Source: Flammula alnicola (lineage: Eukaryota; Basidiomycota; Agaricomycetes; Agaricales; Strophariaceae). Taken from it: a stretch of 64,000 nt of DNA. Each line of letters starts with the position of its first letter. Position 1 is the first letter of the stretch. This document shows positions 37,075 to 48,602 of the stretch, one piece after another. Where the stretch lies: the NCBI GenBank assembly GCA_015499995.1, contig JADNRV010000087.1:1-64000 (forward strand), read 5' to 3'. The position numbers were made by a program, and so were the translations under genes. Under the pieces are notes generated by a model. That model was not told the origin of the DNA and ran no database searches. It saw nothing but the letters and a program-made list of their open reading frames with translations.

Positions 37075-37160
37075 GCTGATGTGATGACATACAGTCATCA
37101 TGTTCAGTCCGGTACATGCTGATGCAATGACATACAGTCATCATGTCCAGTCCAGTACAT
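37075..37160 (+). repeat. 43-bp tandem repeat, two copies
   Basis: Two adjacent copies (37075-37117 and 37118-37160) of a unit containing ATGACATACAGTCATCATGT; a third partial copy follows. Confidence 0.9.
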
Positions 37161-38136
37161 GCTGACTGATAGAAATCACATCAGCATACCCGCATTCTTA
37201 CCCACATTTTGTCCTGACAGTTGGCCTACCACTGACAAGGATCCTTTGTCCTGGACTGTCTCATCTCTTGTCAGGCCTTGTATGACAGTGAAACTACACA
37301 TTTATTCAAATAAGCTGCACTAATCTTGCGACGCACTTCTAAGGTATTTTTGTACTTTCCAACACACATTTAGGTAGATCTTATTGTGAGTCAACTAATT
37401 CTCATTTGCACGCACATGTTAAGCTTGCCAGCTGAGCCACTTTCTAATGGAAGCCACCTTTTTCTTTAATAGTGCACTACATTACTTGACCAAGGGACCC
37501 AAATTATATTACACAAGCTATATACTAGAAAAGTGAGCCTATTTTCTAAATGTGAGTTTATTTTCTAAGCGCAAGCCTACTTTCCAAATGTGAGCCTACT
37601 TTCGGACTAGCTAGCCCTGGTAGCTGGGTAAAGGCAATGTCAGATAATGACAAAGAATGTCCAAATGTGGGAAATGTCTACAGTAATTCCCAAATTTCAC
37701 ATAGGAGGGTCTTTTACTAAGCTCCAAAATTATGATAAATGAATTCTACTCATCAATAGCTTTTGATTGAGCCCAAGATCTCCATCGTCCGAGCAATACT
37801 GCAGTCTTTGCATATTTTTGTGAAAGTTTCTGCACGTGGTTATGTGCTGATGGTGCCTCTGCTATTACTAGTTGCTAAATATACTCAGCAGATTCAGTGA
37901 ATGGTCAGCGCTTCCCAATCTCTCATTCAGATTCCCCTCACTTTGATAGTTTTAAAGTGATAATATGCCTATCAAATTTAGTTGGCTCCTTGTGGCCTCT
38001 CAATTGCATAGATCATCCCAGTAAAGAAGTGAAAGAACATTTATTCATACTAGCAATAAGTGCCGCTTGTCGCCAACCTGCAGTTGGCTCCTCGCGGTGG
38101 GGACTGAGCATCCCACTTCCTGAACACACCGAAATT

Positions 38137-38395
38137 GACTATAGATAAGATAAACATAGCCATCAAACAAACATGTACAAAATTTCCCTCAGTTTTGATG
38201 CCAAAGGGTCCTCTTTGCAGAGGTCCGGGTTATAAAAGAATTTGTACGCCGCTACTTTGCAAGGCTGACAGATATCACGTGTTAATGCTCATGTGACTAT
38301 AGATAAGATAAACCTGTCCATCAAACAAACATGTACAAAATTTCCCTCAGTTTTGATGCCAAAGGGTCCTCCTGCAGAAGTCGGGTTAAAAACGA
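38137..38395 (+). repeat. Direct repeat pair of about 100 bp, offset 158 bp
   Basis: The copies start with GACTATAGATAAGATAAAC at 38137 and 38295 and run through AAATTTCCCTCAGTTTTGAT and CCAAAGGGTCCTC with few differences. Confidence 0.9.
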
Positions 38396-38454
38396 AGCCC
38401 CTAAAGGGTCCTCGTAATAAGGTAGTCAGTCGAAAATAACTATATAAGGTAGTC

Positions 38455-38700
38455 AGACTTTTACAGCTTTGTTTGTTTGCTTTACATGCTGTTGTCCTCC
38501 CATCAATCTTAACCAAACAATATCTTACCCCGTCCTTTGCTAGGTTCGGATCAAGCCCTTTGTCAGCTTCCGGTGTTTATTTGTATATAGTTGCTTTCAG
38601 CAAAACCTGACAAGGGGCTTGCATCAATGTCCGTCGATTGAGGGGGTTTGGTCGCTCCCGACGCTTGAAGTCAGTTCGACATGCACTTACCTAATTTTGC
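38455..38700 (+). repeat. Left direct repeat of the helicase/DUF6589 block
   Basis: About 245 bp resembling, in the same orientation, 45264-46105 once the MITE inserted there is removed. Shared landmarks in order: AAACAATATCTTACCCCGTC, CTTTG, AGGTTCGG, CAAGCCC(C/T)TTGTC, CTGACAAGGGGCTTGC and GCTTGAA. The pair CAAGCCCTTTGTCAG and CTGACAAGGGGCTTG forms an inverted repeat inside it. Confidence 0.75.
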
Positions 38701-39075
38701 GCGCGTTATTCAGTAGAACATAAGATACAAATGTTGTACTACTCACAATGTTTTAAAAAAGCTTTATTATTTAGCGGTGAGCTGTCTAAGTAGGTGACTT
38801 GACCCCATTTCCTTTCCTGCCTCCTAGAGAAAGTAAATCTTGAGCTGCAACTGGATAGTTTTGGCCCATGATTTATGCACTATAGATAATGTCATTTCCA
38901 AATCTTGGTGTCTGCAGGACACTTCTTGACGTTATAATATTCGATACAAGAGGAGTATCGCTTCGTCGGTAAGTCACTTGATTCTCCCCTCAGAAAGATC
39001 CTCACGAGTGCCTGTTATCGCAAATGAGATCGATAAAGAAGTACTGCTCGACCATATACCATCCTCAACATCTAT

Positions 39076-41821
39076 ATGAGTTCTTACTACCCCAATGTGC
39101 CCTCTACCCCTAAAAAACACCAAAGAAATCAAATTCAGACACCCAGAAAGCATAAACGGCCCTCTGCCATTGGCCTATATGGGCTCCGAAAACTGAAAGA
39201 AAGCGCACAAGATATCAAAAAGAGGGTCACGAAGATGTTAAAGCTATCATTTCAGGTGGATGATTGGCAAGCACACATAATTCATCGGTTGCGGCAAGGC
39301 TATGATTCAATATTAATTGCTGGAACGGGCTATGGGAAAAGCCTTGTGTTCCAAGGCTTAGCAGCATTAGATAAAAAGAAGATTGTTATCGTTATATCAC
39401 CGCTGAAAGCCCTGGAGCGTGATCAGGTATGTCACTAATAGTATAATTTATCTATACTAAGTTTACAGAACTGTATTACTAGGTCGCAGAAGCAGAAGCG
39501 AAAGGTATCACGGCAGCAATGATAAACGAAGACACTGCCAGTGCCAAGATGTGGAAAGCCTTGCGACTAGGCCAGCACCAACTATATTATATATCGCCTG
39601 AAATGGCACTTGGTGACAGTTTTTCTGGCCTTTGGCAAGATGCTTCCTTTCGATCAAAGGTTCAGGTCGTTGTCGTGGATGAAGCACATTGCATCGCGGA
39701 ATGGGGAGACGAGTTCCGAAAAGAGTACTCTGGTCTCGCCAAGCTGCGGGATTATATCGGTCAGGAAATTCCAGTTCTCGCATGTACTGCAACATGTGCC
39801 TCGGCAACCTTCGACGTTATCTGGTCATCGCTTGCTTTTGGCTTTCGCCCATTCTGGGGATTAGATGTAGGCGCTGATCGCAATAACCTCAGCTTCATTG
39901 TTCGCATCCTCAAAAATACGGCCAATCCTGTGCTTGACGCACTACATGTCCTGCCATCCCCTATTCCCAAGGATCCACACGCACCTAACACGGTTCTTCC
40001 GAAGTGCATTTTCTATTTCGAGACAATAAACCAATGTAACGCAGCCATGGAGACTCTACGGAAGATGCTCCCTATGCATCTTTGAAAATCTGTACAGACT
40101 TTTACTAGTATTGCTTCGGAAGAGGCAAAAGCACAGGTCTGGGATGATTTCCGAACGGGGGTAGTTCGAATTCTTTGTGCAACTGATGCCGCAGGCATGG
40201 GTTGTAATGTGCCAGATGTAGAATTTGTAGTCCTGTTCTGTGTGCCACATAGCATCTCAACACTCGCGCAATGATGGGGAAGAGCAGGACGTGACAGAGA
40301 AACAAAAGCAATGTGCCTTCTCTTCGTACAGAAGTGGGTGTTTCGACCAAAGGGTCTTCCTCAAAAAACCAAAAAAGGGAAGGACAAGGCGCTTGAATCA
40401 GCTACATTTACGGCCAATCGCGCAAAACTCGATCCTCCCCTTGAGCGCTTAATTAACCTCAACTTTGATGAGAAAAGCCCATGTGCGTAGTCTATCCATA
40501 TGATAAGCTTATACTAACAATCTTCCAGCATGCATACATGCATATCTTCGTGTTCATTTTCGTCCAGATACTCAACTCAACATTTACACCAAATTTGATC
40601 AGCCTTACGAGAGTCCTGATAAGCGTGGACCGCGATCTCAAAAATCTAATCGACAGTTAACGTGGACGGTCCTCCAGTTGACGGAAAGATGGGCACTTCC
40701 CATTCGCTGTTGCAGTTTTTGCAACCCTTCACTCCTTACTAAATATGCTGCTCCAAAAGCAGACGATGTCCGTCTGTCAGCCTTCGCATCAGACTTCATT
40801 TTCCCACTTCATGTCAACTCTCTTCCCGTGCCCGCTCAAAACCCGAAGCAGCGATCTCACGCTCTCTCAATAACATCGAACGACTTACGCTGCTCTACAG
40901 ATACTACACACTCGAGCAGTCCACCACCCACCACTATCGCCGTTCCAATGTCACAGGCAGTATTCATCCCGTTAAAGGACAAGAATATCAAGCTGCCCAA
41001 GAACCAGAGCGAGAGCTTGCGCAAAATTCTCGACAAGTGGCGCAATGATCGCCAAGCTCAGATGTCCTCGCATAGCTTCCTCTCAAGCTGCATTTATCTC
41101 CCTGACAAGCATATCAAGAAGCTTGTCGAGTACAGTGGAAATTTCCTGCGAGAGCCAGAGGTAACACTGAAACTTCTCAAGCAAATCATTCAGTGGAATC
41201 TCGCATCAGTACAGGATCTGGACAATGTGTGTGGGCTCATATCGGAATGGCGTATCTCAGCCAAAGCGGAGGCTGTCCCGGGATCTGGTCGAGGGAAGAA
41301 TAAGAAGGCGCGTGTACCAAACCCACTCCCAGCCGCCATTATTGTCGACAACAATTTGACGCCTCGACCATCTCCGTCTCGGCGGTCCAAGCCACTTCCA
41401 CAGCCTTCATTCTCACCAGTCCGACAGTCATTAAATGGAAACCGTATGCCAACTCGGTCTAGGACCCCCCACAGTTGCAGAAAACTCAAGCGCTGATGTC
41501 TTCGCGTCCATTCCAACGATTTCATCCAACATTGCAGCACCAGCAATTCAGCCACTTGTTTACCAGCCCGCAAATACCCAGATAGCTATGCCGCAGCCTC
41601 GCATGGTGTCGAGTCTTCCTCCGCAGGTGTCGGCAATGCCAATCATTCTGCCGACTTCACACTATCAGAATTATTATCCACATGCCAGTTATCCCGCCGT
41701 GACTCAGCCGAGTCAGCCACACACCAGTGCGCCACAGCCATCAGCATCAACAGAAAGATCATACTATCGTGCACAGACGACATATAATTTACAAAGCACC
41801 AGCCAGCAGCAAAAAAGGTAG
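39076..41821 (+). pseudogene. RecQ-like DNA helicase, inactivated
   Basis: Superfamily 2 helicase of the RecQ-like kind found in many copies in mushroom genomes. From MSSYYPNVPSTPKKH (ATG 39076) it shows the Walker A loop GTGYGKS, ISPLKALERDQ, the DEAH box VVVDEAHCIAEWG, FRKEYSGL, LACTAT, then ILCATDAAGMGCNVPDVEFV and motif VI WGRAGRDRE. An intron lies at about 39427-39482. Two in-frame TGA codons (40083-40085 after MLPMHL; 40272-40274 just before WGRAGRD, where family members have Arg) and a frame change near 41440-41496 kill it. The downstream part with RLSAFASDFIFP and FLREPEVTLKLLKQI is the usual C-terminal domain. Members are often transposon-linked or subtelomeric; which applies is not shown here. 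Confidence 0.88.
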
Positions 41822-41885
41822 ATAGGGTAGATACACATATATGCTACAATTCCGTCCCTCCACCTAGACTCCCAGAACCTGGATA

Positions 41886-44716
41886 TCATGGCTGAATATC
41901 ATCTCCGTCGTCAACATCATTGTAGTCATCAGTAGATATAGGATTTCTGCGAGTTGAATCAAATGTGGTCCCATTTAGTAACACATCAACAAAATTAGAC
42001 TCTCCGTTGCCATTCTCTTCTCCTTGAAATCCTACTGCAGGATCCCAGGTGGTAGTACAAATAAATTCATCAAATTTGCCATCGTTCAAGATCTCGGCCC
42101 CAAGATCATAGCAATCGATGATCATGCTTTGTGCAGGCGTTAGGATCTTGCCATGACGATTGACTTTGGCAGCCGATTGTACAGGTCGCTCCGGTGTTTG
42201 AATGTGGAGACGTGCTGAAAGCATTCCCTCAGAAAGAAGTCGAAGGTCGTGTTCAATGTTGACCTCTTTGTGCCTGCGAGCGTGATCTGAGTGCCCAAAT
42301 GTACGAGCAAATTTGTGAGAGATCTCTCGAAAGATCTCAACGCATGCTGATCCCTTTTCAATGATATATTGAACGGTGACTCCTGCTCCCTTCGCGATGA
42401 AAACTCGCTAATGATGCGCGTTAATCAAATTAAATCTGGCAACTAAATTTGACATACCTTGACCCAGAAATTTAATTGCTCGACATACAGATCTGCGGCA
42501 ATCCATCTCCCAGGAAGTCCCCACCGATTTACGAACCAGGACCTCTCAAGGGCTGCTCGGAGTGGGGGATCGAGCTCGTATTTCCATCTGACTAACAGCT
42601 CAAGGCATTCTCGAGCATAGTTATGGAGGCCTGCTCCACGGAAGGACAAACTCCAGAACTTGAAGACTCGGAGTATGCGGCCAGTGTCTGCGAAGCTCAC
42701 GGCATGTTCAAACTCGCAAAACATTAGAGCATCGCGAATGAAATAAATTGAATGTGCAAGATAATCATCATTGACAGCCTTGGCTTCGTCAGCACGCTTA
42801 GTACTGGTGAAGTTGTCAACAAAGTCGTGAGCAAATGTACTGAGCTCTTCGGGTGATGGTTTCCAATTTGAAAGCTCCGAAAAGTAGGTCATCTTCTGGT
42901 TGAGCCTGAATAAAACACTGTTAGCAATATATAATGTAATTTGAGAAATATACGCACATTATGGAATACAGTATACGCGCTATTAAAGAATGTCGAATTA
43001 GCGCCTTTCCGTCTGCATAATTCGGTTTGGCTGCATCCCAGGTACGATTCAAAAGACCCTTGTGCTTTGCAAGCGATCCTGGATCTAGTATCGAGTTATC
43101 GAAGTGAAGACGCATGATCATATGTGATGCGTTGAGTGCGAAGTGGAAAAGTTGGCTGAGGTCTTCAATGTACTCGAGGCACTCCATTCTGTTGACATCG
43201 TTGCTACGATCTCAACGGGCGCTTCGGAGATTGCTAGCCGTGAGCCAATCACCAGCGACGATATGAGTCTTGCCAGCCCATTCATCCTTGGAAAGTGTTG
43301 ACGTCTCTTGCAGGCTTTGAAGCATTTTTATTATTCCCTTCTTCGAGCCCTCGTTGATGTCGAAAACTCCAAGTGGACGTGCGTCGGTCTTCTCAGGAGG
43401 CAATGGACGATCTGATGCCATCTTGCTGTTTGCCATATTGATCATTTCGCTCTTGTGTTTCCAGGTAGAGCTCCCAGGACAGTAAGAAATGATCATATGC
43501 ATCACGAGCCCTACATACGATCCGTAGATCTTCTCTTGGTCTTCGGCGGTGGGTAGAATGTCAGCTCCCGTTGCATTTGCACGCTTTCCACGATTGTCGA
43601 GCTTGATTTTTAGATCTTCGGCTGTCTTATCAATGTCCGGTATTGCAATTACAGCAGCGTTTGTTGCGTGAATCATGGAATTGGAATTGAATAGGCGCTG
43701 TTGGTGTTTTCGCAGATAGATATTGATGTTATCAAAGATCGAAAAAAACGAAGTCCCGGTCTTCATGAGGTCGACGGCCTTCTTCTTTGCATCATCGGAA
43801 AGTATTTTCTTCAGCCGCTCAATAGTTGATACGGATACGCAGACACCAGCATTGCTCATGGTCGATATAACCTGTGAGCCGGTACCGCCGATGTCCAGAA
43901 ATAAACCCATAATCAATGCAAAAAGGTTGCATGCACTGTTTCGGGTGAACGTCATCATGCTGATAACAAAGACGAGGGTCTGCCAGTGGTAATGTAAATA
44001 AGATGTTGGTATAAAGATCAGTTTTAACCACTTACAAAAGTTGTGTTTCGCGCGAAACCTTTTAGCGCCCAATGTTTTCCTGTTTCACTGCTCAGCTCCT
44101 CCGGCATGGCTCCAACCTCTTCATCTTCAATCCACTCCTCGTCATTTTCAGTAGGTAATTCTGCCTCTGATTCTTGCCTTGCTATTCTCTCTCTCTTCTT
44201 TCAATATTCATTCGGAGATGTCGTAAATGTTGAAAGAAGACTCCAGGTAAACGGTACCGAGACTTCGTATCGAGCTGCCAGTTTGCCTGGGTCCAGGATA
44301 TCCATTATTTGACTGACAGTGCACGATTTTGGGCTGATTTTGTACTGCTTGTCATTTATAAATGTATTTGATTCCGCCAAAATAATCTCGTGTGCGCAGG
44401 GCTCGACGATGTACTTGTGGAGATGTGGCTGACTTTGCGGGAAATTGCTATGCCAGGATTTGTAGAGTCTTGAGGGCGCGAAATTAGCAGGAGATCGGTA
44501 GGTCATGAAAAGGCCAGCCCTATGCCTGACTACTGCAATACTGCTTTCAAATATGAAGAAAATGAAATCTCTGACTGAGACATTCAAATAGACAATGAGG
44601 GAAAAGACCAGTTGACATTGAAGGTCTTGCTGCAAGTTTTTGCAGTTCTGGAGGTCGGAATTTGGGGAAAAAATAGCATCCCATGATGGGTTGAGCTCGA
44701 GATTCTGAGACGACAT
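41886..44716 (-). pseudogene. DUF6589-domain gene, inactivated
   Basis: Faces the helicase gene tail to tail, 65 bp apart. From MSSQNLELNPSW (ATG 44716) it runs through TSPNEY, then an in-frame TGA at 44201-44203, the acidic ENDEEWIEDEEVGAMPEE, an intron, ISMMTFTRNSACNLFALIM, FFSIFDNINIYLRKHQQR, HIVAGDWLTASNLRSAR, a second in-frame TGA at 43212-43214, DRSNDVNRMECLEYIEDL, HFALNASHMIMRLHF and RHSLIARILYSIM, and ends DDIQP at 41886. These are the conserved blocks of DUF6589, a large agaricomycete family of unknown function. The conserved Asp residues in FDNIN and AGDWLT could be RNase H-fold acidic residues, which is my inference. Both stops sit where related proteins seem to have Arg. Confidence 0.85.
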
Positions 44717-45263
44717 GATAGTGTGGAAGGAGTACTCACATTCATTCTTTGAATGCCTTACTCGCCTTGCCATGAGGTTGCAGCATGGCGCACTGTGCGT
44801 ACGCCTGAACGCGTGCTTGTGACACGTGTGACACAGCCCATCACAGCGAGCCAGTTGGTGAATGGAAATCGATTTCAAAGGGAAGAAAGTTTTTTACGTT
44901 CAAAATAAGTATCTAGACCTGGAAATGCATATAACAAGGGACCAGTGCCCGACCCCCAGCCAATTTGGTGTAAAACCTATGATGATAGGTCAAGATTCAT
45001 AAATTTGTGTGTTTTGCCCACTCATCATGCTCTACTATATGTTAATTTTATATATCTTATATTTTGAAGGAATACATATATTATAATACATTTTCAGTAC
45101 AGGATACACTTTGAATTATGTTTATGCGTTGGTTTTTGAGTGAGAGCGAGGGTATTAAGCAAACCCATCTTTTTGATGGACTTTGACGCAAGCCCCTTCT
45201 GCGAAGGAGCCGCTGCTTGCGCTCGCAACCGGAGCAACCGGCTTGCTCCGAACCTAGTCCTTT
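44717..45263. other. Noncoding flank of the DUF6589 gene
   Basis: AT-rich spacer without a gene. Its right part (45190-45260) contains CAAGCCCCTT / GGCTTGCTCCG motifs repeated at 46760-46830. Confidence 0.55.
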
Positions 45264-45342
45264 GCAAAAGTTCTACAGCTGTCTTTGCGGTTGTTTGCTT
45301 TCAACTCTGTTGCCTCTAAGTCAAATGTGGGCAAACAATATC
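45264..45342 (+). repeat. Direct repeat, copy 1 (about 80 bp)
   Basis: Nearly identical to 46832-46913 in the same orientation: GCAAAAGTTCTACAGCTGTC, then TTGTTTGCTTTCAACTCTG and CCTCTAAGTCAAA, GTGGGCAAACA. Confidence 0.92.
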
Positions 45343-45349
45343 TTACCCC

Positions 45350-45357
45350 GTCCTTTG
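45350..45357. repeat. Target-site duplication, left (GTCCTTTG)
   Basis: Same eight bases at 45936-45943. Confidence 0.93.
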
Positions 45358-45935
45358 TAGTGCTGTGTTGGTTGGCTCTATGTTAGTAACAGACCAGTAT
45401 ATCACATGTTAATAACATGTTAGTAACGTTTCTAACATGGGGGGTCAAAAACTGCATGTTAGAAACTGTGAGAAACTCTCAAAGCATCAGCAGAGTTGCC
45501 AGATCATTCTAATAATTTATTATATGCAATTTGGCAGAGCGATACCCATTAAATTGACCATTAAGTAGAGCTTGATTTTTTTGGGTGCAAGCGTCCATTC
45601 GGACCGAATCGGACATCACGTGCCTCCAAATTAGGCAACTCTGGCATGACTCCGGCACTCGAAATTTTGCTATATTGCTCGAAAACTTGAAAATAATAAC
45701 ACAACTACCTTGTTGTAGAGTGTCAACAGTTTCTTTTAGGTGTCGCAGGTTGTTAACGTGTTCTTTACCTCAGTCTGACATTATTTACATGTCATTTAAC
45801 GCGGAATTTTTTTTCTTATTTTGGATGATTACGTAACAAAATAACGGTTAGTAACATGGGTTTCTAACGTCACAGCGGACCCCAAACCAATCTCACATTG
45901 GTAACATGGTGAAATAGCAATCCAACACAGCACTA
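45358..45935. mobile_element. hAT-type MITE, 578 bp
   Basis: The element starts TAGTGCTGTGTTGG at 45358 and ends with its exact reverse complement at 45935, a perfect 14-bp inverted end, flanked by the 8-bp duplication GTCCTTTG. It codes for nothing; inside are many GTTAGTAAC / GTTACTAAC motifs in both orientations. It sits within the right direct repeat of the helicase/DUF6589 block: removing it together with one target duplication restores the repeat seen intact at 38.5 kb, which proves the insertion. Confidence 0.95.
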
Positions 45936-46105
45936 GTCCTTTGCAAATAGGTTCGGGCCAAGCCCCTTGTCGGCAGTGCTTCGGCAGGCATTTGTTTGTT
46001 TGTATATATATTGCGGAATGCAATCCTGACAAGGGGCTTGCTTCAGAGTGACGAAATTTGAGGGCTTTGTCTTCGTCGATGCTTGAACCAGTTTGTAATC
46101 CTACC
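45936..46105 (+). repeat. Right direct repeat, remainder after the MITE
   Basis: Continues the repeat broken by the MITE: AGGTTCGGGCCAAGCCCCTT, a TTTGTTTGTTTGTATATATA stretch, CCTGACAAGGGGCTTGC, and GATGCTTGAACCAG. It aligns with 38538-38695. Confidence 0.78.
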
Positions 46106-46830
46106 ATTCAACGTTGGCTGAGAAATTTTTTCTCAGACATCCAATATACCTTTTGACGTAAAGGGATTATCTTAGCGCTCATTCATGATAATTATATGGC
46201 TCAGGCAATGTAGAGTGATTTAGGATCCTTGGAAGGAGGCTTCCCTTCTAAGCATGCAGCCATCCTGGTGCCATAAAACATTTGCATCACATAGTTTTAG
46301 CATATATATATATGATTGTGCAAACAAATTGGAGCTTAGAAGTACTTCAGCGCCTAAAATCCTCCTCCCAATGTACGAGAATCCATGAAGTGCACTCGAT
46401 CACGTGATGACCGCGACAGACATTTGGCTCGCCCATGTATATGCCGCTCACCTACTTCCCGATAACGCTCGGTCTCAAGGTTTTGGCCAAGGATTGTATA
46501 TATGTTCTATATCTCATATCAAATTTTCTTTTAATGAAAAACGCCCAGTAATAACCTTTTATTCATCACATATTGTCAACCAAGGATTTCACAAAATGAT
46601 TCTTGTATATGGACTGGAAATTTTTCGAGACAATCATTTTTATTACAAATTACATAGAATAGTAGCTACACATCCTGGCTTTATGATACAGTTTACTTGA
46701 AGAAGAAAGGTTGAGACCTCGTTGAGTTAGATACCATTCAGAAAGCCCATCAAATCTGTCACTCTGAAGCAAGCCCCTTCAGCGAAGGTGTCCGGGAACC
46801 GGACTGGAGCAAGGGCTTGCTCCGAACCTA
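46106..46830. other. Noncoding spacer
   Basis: No gene. AT-rich with a short TATATA tract near 46303-46312. Confidence 0.5.
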
Positions 46831-46831
46831 C

Positions 46832-46913
46832 TTTGCAAAAGTTCTACAGCTGTCTTTGCAGTTGTTTGCTTTCAACTCTGTTGCCTCTAAGTCAAACGTG
46901 GGCAAACATTATC
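46832..46913 (+). repeat. Direct repeat, copy 2 (about 80 bp)
   Basis: Partner of 45264-45342. Confidence 0.92.
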
Positions 46914-48602
46914 TTCTACCGTCCTTCCTTTGGCTACGTGCTAAGAATAACTTGTGCTTTTCCCACTCACATCATCCCCGCCAAACTCACCTCCAGAACC
47001 ACCCCCCCTCTCGCGACCTGCTGGTGTGAACTGAATCTGCGACTTCATTCTCAGCGGTATCCCTGGACTTGCACCATGGCCACTACGGCAACCTCGCCCA
47101 AGCCATTCTTCGATTTCAGGGCGGCGGTCTCAATGGTGCACGAGAGCCCGAACGGACTCGAGCTACAAGAGCATGAGAACAGAGTGGGAAGAAGGTGAAG
47201 CAAGATGTGAGTGCAAACTGCTGACCGCTGGCGTACAGCTGTGACCACCCGCCCATGATCCCCATCGACCGCCCATGAAACACACTCAGACAGCCCCGAG
47301 CACCCTCGATTACGTGCGGCTAGGCACGAATTCGGAACACCCCTCTCGACTGCCTGTGGATGCCTACTGCCGCCCACGAAGGCTCGCGAGCAACTGACAG
47401 CCACTCGCGAACACCTCAAATACCCATGAACACCCGCGGCACCCCTGCATGCTTACAACCCACCCATGAACACAAACACTCGTGAGCACCGCAGGAGCAT
47501 GGGCGGTGGAGGAACACGAAGGGGAGTGAGGCCCACCAGGTATATCTTCATCCCTGTGTTCTCGCGCCCTCTGTCCGCCCACACCCTCCCCATTCTAACT
47601 CACTCTAATACACCTATGTACATTGCATACCATGACTCAGTAGTAATCCATCCTTTCTTACCTCGTCATGTACTTTTCACTCTCTGTAGAAACATTATTT
47701 AAATTATCTTCTAAGTATTCTATTTAGTGTATGAAATATATTTATCTTAAAGCTACATGCGTGTGGTCATCCCGCCGTTGGGCCTGCAACTTCTGCGAGC
47801 CAGCAGGGATCCGGACTTTGCATTGACGCCAGCATTTGAGGCCCGATGACCTTGAACAGCTGCCTGCGCTCAGCCTATTTTTGGTCGAGAACCAAAGTAA
47901 ACAAAGGCGGGACTACACAATCGAAATCGTACAGCATCTTAGATCTTTGCGCATCCATTTGCAAAAATTCTGGCTTTGTAAATAATAAAATGTAAATTCA
48001 AATTCTCCCTGCCACGAGGAGTCAACCGAAGGTTGGCGACGAGTGGCAGCGGCAGGAATATTGGTTAAATACATATCTATTTCTATACAAATTTATTTTT
48101 ACCTTTACAGGGGTCCAACTTGTTATGTTCGGCATTTTTTATGTTCAGGTCACAGGAAAGGTTTGAAAGACACAATTCAGTGCAAATATATTTAAATGAA
48201 AATTATACGAGTACAGCAAGGCTATGTCGACGAAGTCGACCCTTTATTCAAATGAAAACGCGGAATTTCAATTCACAGTCGGTGGGATAAATTTCGGCTC
48301 GCGGATCCCGGCACTTGCGGATATGTTGGTTGATACATGATGTATCATGTCGCGAACGGTCCAGGTAAGCATTCTACTCTCATTATAGGATGAAGCCATG
48401 ATGAGTGATAGTTAGGCGCAATTACAGGCGACATTCTGCAGACCAGGAGACACTTCTGAATCCAGTCCATCTTCCGTAAATTTCTATACCCATTTGCGCA
48501 GCTTTGCAACAGCCAACACCGCCCCGTCGAAACCGCAGTCAGACATTAATATTCAACGTCAACTTTCAAGTTAGATACGTGTAGCTTCTTGCTTTTGTGA
48601 AC
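46914..48602. other. Noncoding region before the second P450
   Basis: A short frame from the ATG at 47076 (MATTATSPKPFFDFRAA) has good start context but stops at 47198 and is followed by a CCCATGAACAC-rich simple stretch (about 47230-47480); it may be the first codons of a degraded retroelement or host gene. The last several hundred bases hold the P450 promoter. Confidence 0.45.

Larger units (their letters stand above)
36406..38454. other. Repeat-rich noncoding DNA
   Basis: No gene. It holds a duplicated segment of about 140 bp (about 36590-36730 and 36778-36920, both with GACCCCATT and CATTGTTGAC), a 43-bp unit repeated at 37075-37160, short GTGAGCCTA-type repeats near 37540-37605, and two copies of a roughly 100-bp segment at 38137 and 38295. 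Confidence 0.65.

Noticed and set aside
38455..46105. LTR retrotransposon
   Set aside because: The direct repeats resemble LTRs in layout, but there is no reverse transcriptase, integrase or primer-binding site between them; the content is a helicase and a DUF6589 gene.
47076..47198. Short protein MATTATSPKPFF...
   Set aside because: Only 41 codons, no continuation by splicing found, followed by simple repeats; not enough to call a gene.
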